A stretch of DNA of 64,000 nucleotides from Micromussa lordhowensis. Lineage: Eukaryota; Cnidaria; Anthozoa; Scleractinia; Lobophylliidae. Positions 61,260 through 64,000 of the stretch are shown here, piece after piece; the first letter of the stretch is position 1; every line of letters starts with the position of its first letter. The translations under genes and the position numbers were made by a program. The notes below the pieces were generated by a model. That model was not told the DNA's origin and did not search any database. It worked only from the letters and a program-made list of their open reading frames with translations. The DNA lies in NCBI GenBank assembly GCA_964020085.1, contig OZ026600.1:12063348-12127347 (forward strand). The letters are read 5' to 3'.

Positions 61260-63260
61260 GTTGCGACGCGCGCCAAGCTCGGCTAATTAGCAATCCGGCT
61301 GGTTAGCATAGTGTGACATTTTGCGCAGCTCCGAAACTTTGCATGTGGACTCGGACTGACCCCGGGAGTGCTTTGGTGCCATTAGTTTGCAAAGTTGCGA
61401 CGCGCGCCAAGCTCGGCTAATTAGCAATCGGGCTGGTTAGCAAAGTGTCACAATTTGCGCAGCTCCCAAAGTTTGCATATGGACCCGGACCGAGCCCGGG
61501 AGTGCTTTGGTGCCATTAGTTTGCAAAGTTGCGATGTGCGCCAAGCTCGGCTAACTAGCAATCCGACTGGTTAGCATAGTGTGAGATTTTGCGCAGCTCC
61601 GAAACTTTGCATGTGGACCCGGACCGAACCCGGGAGTGCTTTGGTGCCATTAGTTTGCAAAGTTGCGACGCACGCCAAGCTCGGCTAACAGGGCAGCCAG
61701 CCGGCCGCACCCGGGCATCTGCCGGGCTAATTGGCATAGTGTGACATTTTTCGCTATTCCGAAACTTTGCATGTGGATTCGGACCGACCTCGGGAGTGCT
61801 TTCGTGCCATTAGTTTGCAAAGTTGCAACGCGCGCCAAGCTCGGCTAACTAGCAATCCGACTGGTTAGCATAGTGTGACATTTTGCGCAGCCCAGAAACT
61901 TTGCATGTGGACCCGGACCGACCCCGGGAGTGCTTTGGTGCCATTAGTTTGCAAAGTTGCGACGCGCGCCAAGCTCGGCTAATTAGCAATCGGGCTAGTT
62001 AGCATAGTGTGACATTTTGCGTAGCTCCGAAACTTTGCATGTGGACCCGGACCGAACCCAGGAGTGCTTTGGTGCCATTAGTTTGCAAATTTGCGACGCG
62101 CGCCATGCTCGGCTAACTAGCAATCCGACTGGTTAGCATAGTGTGACATTTTGCGCAGCTCCGAAACTTTGCATGTGGACCCGGACCGACCCCGGGAGTG
62201 CTTTGGTGCCATTAGTTTGCAAAGTTGCGACGCACGCCAAGCTCGGCTAACAAGGCAGCCAGCCGGCCGCAGCCGGGCATGTGCCGGGCTAATTGGCATA
62301 GTGTGACATTTTTCGCTGCTCCGAAACTTTGCATGTGGACTCGGACCGACCTCGGGAGTGCTTTGGTGCCATTAGTTTGTAAAGTTGCGACGCGCGCCAA
62401 GCTCGGCTAATTAGCAATCGGGCTAGTTAGCATAGTGTGACATTTTGCGTAGCTCCGAAACTTTGCATGTGGACCCAGACCGAACCCAGGAGTGCTTTGG
62501 TGCCATTAGTTTGCAAATTTGCGACGCGCGCCAAGCTCGGCTAACTAGCAATCCGACTGGTTAGCATAGTGTGACATTTTGCGCAGCTCCAAAACTTTGC
62601 ATGTGGACCCGGACCGACCCCGGGAGTACTTTGGTGCCATTAGTTTGCAAAGTTGCGACGCGCGCCAAGCTCGGCTAACGAGGCAGCCAGCCGGCTGCAC
62701 CCGGGGATCGGCCGGGCTGGTTAGCATAGTGTGACCTTTTGCGCAGCTCCGAAACTTTGCATGTGGACTTGGACCGACCCCGGGAGTGCTTTGGTGCCAT
62801 TAGTTTGCAAATTTGCGACGCGCGCCAAGCTCGGCTAACTAGCAATCCGACTGGTTAGCATAGTGTCACAATTTGCGCAGCTCCTAATCTTTGCATGTGG
62901 ACCCGGACCGACCCCGGGAGTGCTTTGGTGCCATTAGTTTGCAAAGTTGCGACGCGCGCCAAGCTCGGCTAACGAGGCAGCCAGCCGGCCGCACCCGGAC
63001 ATCTGCCGGGCTGGTTAGCATAGTGTGACAGTTTGCGCAGCTTCGAAACTTTGCATGTGGATTCGGACCCACCCCAGGAGTGCTTTGGTGCCATTAGTTT
63101 GCAAAGTTGCGACGCACGCCATGCTCGGCTAATTAGCAATCGGGCTGCTTAGCATAGTGTGACATTTTGCGCAGCTCCGAAACTTTGCATGTGGACCTGG
63201 ACAGACCCCGGGACTGCTTTGGTGCCATAAGTTTGCAAAGTTGCGACGCGCGCCAAACTC

Positions 63261-64000
63261 GGCTAACTAGCAAGCCAGCCGGCCGCACCCGGGCATCTAC
63301 CGGGCTGGTTAGAATAGTGTGACATTTTGCGCAGCTCCCAAACTTTGCATGTGGACTCGGACCAACCCCTGGAGTGCTTTGGTGCCATTAGTTTGCAAAG
63401 ATGTGATGCGCGCCAACCTCGGCTAATTAGCAATCGGGCTACTTAGCATAGTGTGACATTTTGCGCAGCTCCGGAACTTTGCATCTGGACTCAGACCGAC
63501 CCCGGGAGTGCTTTGGTGCCATTAGTTTGGAAAGTTGCGACGCGCGCCAAGCTCGGATAACGAGGCAGCCAGCCGGCCGCACCCGGGGATCTGCCGGGCT
63601 GGTTAGCATTGTGTGACATTTTGCGCAGCTCCAAAACTTTGCATGTGGACTTAGACCGACCCCGGTAGTGCTTTGGTGACATTAGTTTGCAAACTTGCGA
63701 CGCGCGCCAAGCTCGGCTAACGAGGCAGCCAGCCGGCCGCACCCGGGGACCTGCCGGGCTGCTTAGCATAGTGTGACATTTTCGAAGCTCCGAAACTTTG
63801 CATGTGCACTCGGACCGAACCCGGGAGGGGTTTGGTGCCATTAGTTTGCAAAGTTGCAACGCGCGCCAAGGTCAGCTAATTAGGAATTGGGATGGTTAGC
63901 ATAGTGTGACATTTTGGAGAGCTCCGAAACTTTGCATGTGGACCCGGACCGACCCCGGGAGTGCCTTGGTGCCATTAGTTTGCAAAGTTGCGACGCGCGC
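63261..64000 (+). repeat. B/A-like monomers at the right end of the window
   Basis: CCGGGCATCTACCGGG, GGGCTACTTAGC and GCTCCGGAAC repeat the order seen at 3.2-3.4 kb. GGATAACGAGG with GCATTGTGTGAC and then GAACCCGGGAGGGG follow, resembling HOR monomers 9, 10 and 1. Monomer-1-like DNA (TTAGGAATTGGGATGG at about 63880) runs to the end, so the array continues beyond the window. Confidence 0.75.

Larger units (their letters stand above)
55862..63260 (+). repeat. C-type satellite block 2 (divergent monomers)
   Basis: Irregular order with many private substitutions and several broken monomers. L linkers ending GGGCTAATTGGC and bodies with GTGTCACAATTTGCG are frequent. Internal copies are older and shorter than in the core: 56.15-57.3 kb against 61.0-62.0 kb (offsets 4858, 4801 and 4667), and 60080-60290 against 60721-60931 (offset 641). 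Confidence 0.75.
1..64000 (+). repeat. Satellite DNA array of 134-bp and 160-bp monomers filling the window
   Basis: Landmarks such as TAGTGTGACATTTTGCG, GAAACTTTGCATGTGGAC, GTGCTTTGGTGCCATTAG and CGCGCCAAGCTCGGCTAA recur every 134 or 160 bp from the first base to the last, always on the + strand. This gives roughly 430 monomers. A hand count on consensus units gives about 55% GC for S and 62% for L. No stretch longer than about 50 bases lacks recognisable satellite sequence, so all the DNA without genes is accounted for by this array. Arrays of this size with multi-level order are typical of eukaryotic centromeric or heterochromatic satellites. That location is inferred, not seen. I do not recognise the family or species. 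Confidence 0.98.

Noticed and set aside
63491..63859. Longest open frame, 122 codons on the minus strand
   Set aside because: It spans two L monomers and parts of their neighbours. L linkers lack the stop-bearing TTAG, so two L in a row lengthen the frame. No domain or start signal is seen.
1..64000. Many open frames of 60-108 codons on both strands with similar peptides
   Set aside because: They are readings of the satellite itself. They start and stop at the same monomer positions, overlap on opposite strands, end at the S-linker stop, and follow monomer phase rather than any codon pattern. The 294-bp pair is divisible by three, which keeps frames similar from copy to copy.
1..64000. CRISPR-like alternation of constant and variable parts
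   Set aside because: The constant part is 115 bp, far longer than a CRISPR repeat, and the linkers are only two families rather than unique spacers. There is no cas gene or leader.
1..64000. rDNA intergenic spacer subrepeats
   Set aside because: GC-rich subrepeats of this size exist in spacers, but 64 kb holds no rRNA gene and no poly-T terminator-like boundary, and the multi-kb HOR order fits a satellite array better.
1..64000. Z-DNA potential of ACGCGCGC in each body
   Set aside because: Only 8 bp alternate and CpG transitions often break the run. It is noted as composition, not as a supported feature.
1..64000. Naming the species or a known satellite family
   Set aside because: I do not recognise the monomer. 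CpG-type decay suggests a methylating eukaryote, but anything closer would be a guess without a database search.
1..64000. Conserved paired body arms as a functional cruciform
   Set aside because: Right-arm variants TGAAAAGTT and TGGAAAGTT are common without matching left-arm changes, so conserved pairing is not supported. The dyad is reported only as a sequence feature.

Overview
The whole 64-kb window is one head-to-tail satellite DNA array. I find no protein-coding gene, no RNA gene, no transposon and no unique sequence. Every stretch I read is a copy of one GC-rich unit on the same strand. The unit has a shared body of about 115 bp plus one of two linkers. The short linker (19 bp) gives a 134-bp monomer (S) and the long linker (45 bp) gives a 160-bp monomer (L). 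One S plus one L is 294 bp, so where the two are balanced the mean spacing is 147 bp.

Layout, with boundaries that are approximate because they lie in homologous DNA. 1-3340: A-type higher-order repeat (HOR) DNA, expanded and irregular. 3341-9970: older, mixed B-type DNA with 2.7-3.0 kb internal duplications. 9971-31978: the homogenised core, HOR copies of 10 monomers (1467-1469 bp, linker order SLSSLSLSLL), themselves grouped into 4405-bp triplets and broken by in-register deletions and one copied rearrangement. 31979-38300: B-type blocks duplicated around an inserted A HOR, offset 4357 bp. 38301-41300: divergent C-type DNA. 41301-43700: A-type again. 43701-49270 and 49271-52120: two B-type blocks in tandem. 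52120-55861: a 1871-bp, 13-monomer tandem duplication with no difference I could see. 55862-63260: divergent C-type DNA. 63261-64000: B/A-like monomers running off the end.

The window suggests a eukaryotic chromosome region such as a centromeric, pericentromeric or other heterochromatic block. The species cannot be named from the sequence. Many differences between copies are C-to-T or G-to-A changes at CpG sites, which suggests a genome with germline CpG methylation (vertebrate or plant, for example). No canonical CENP-B box was found. The monomers do carry short dyads: a 10-bp palindrome specific to S, paired hairpins specific to L, and a 9-bp inverted repeat in the body.

No genes act together here. 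The interest is structural: two linker classes in a fixed order, a nested hierarchy (monomer, 10-mer, 30-mer, multi-kb blocks, and a collinear copy about 40 kb away), and well-preserved exchange and deletion scars that allow the array's history to be read.
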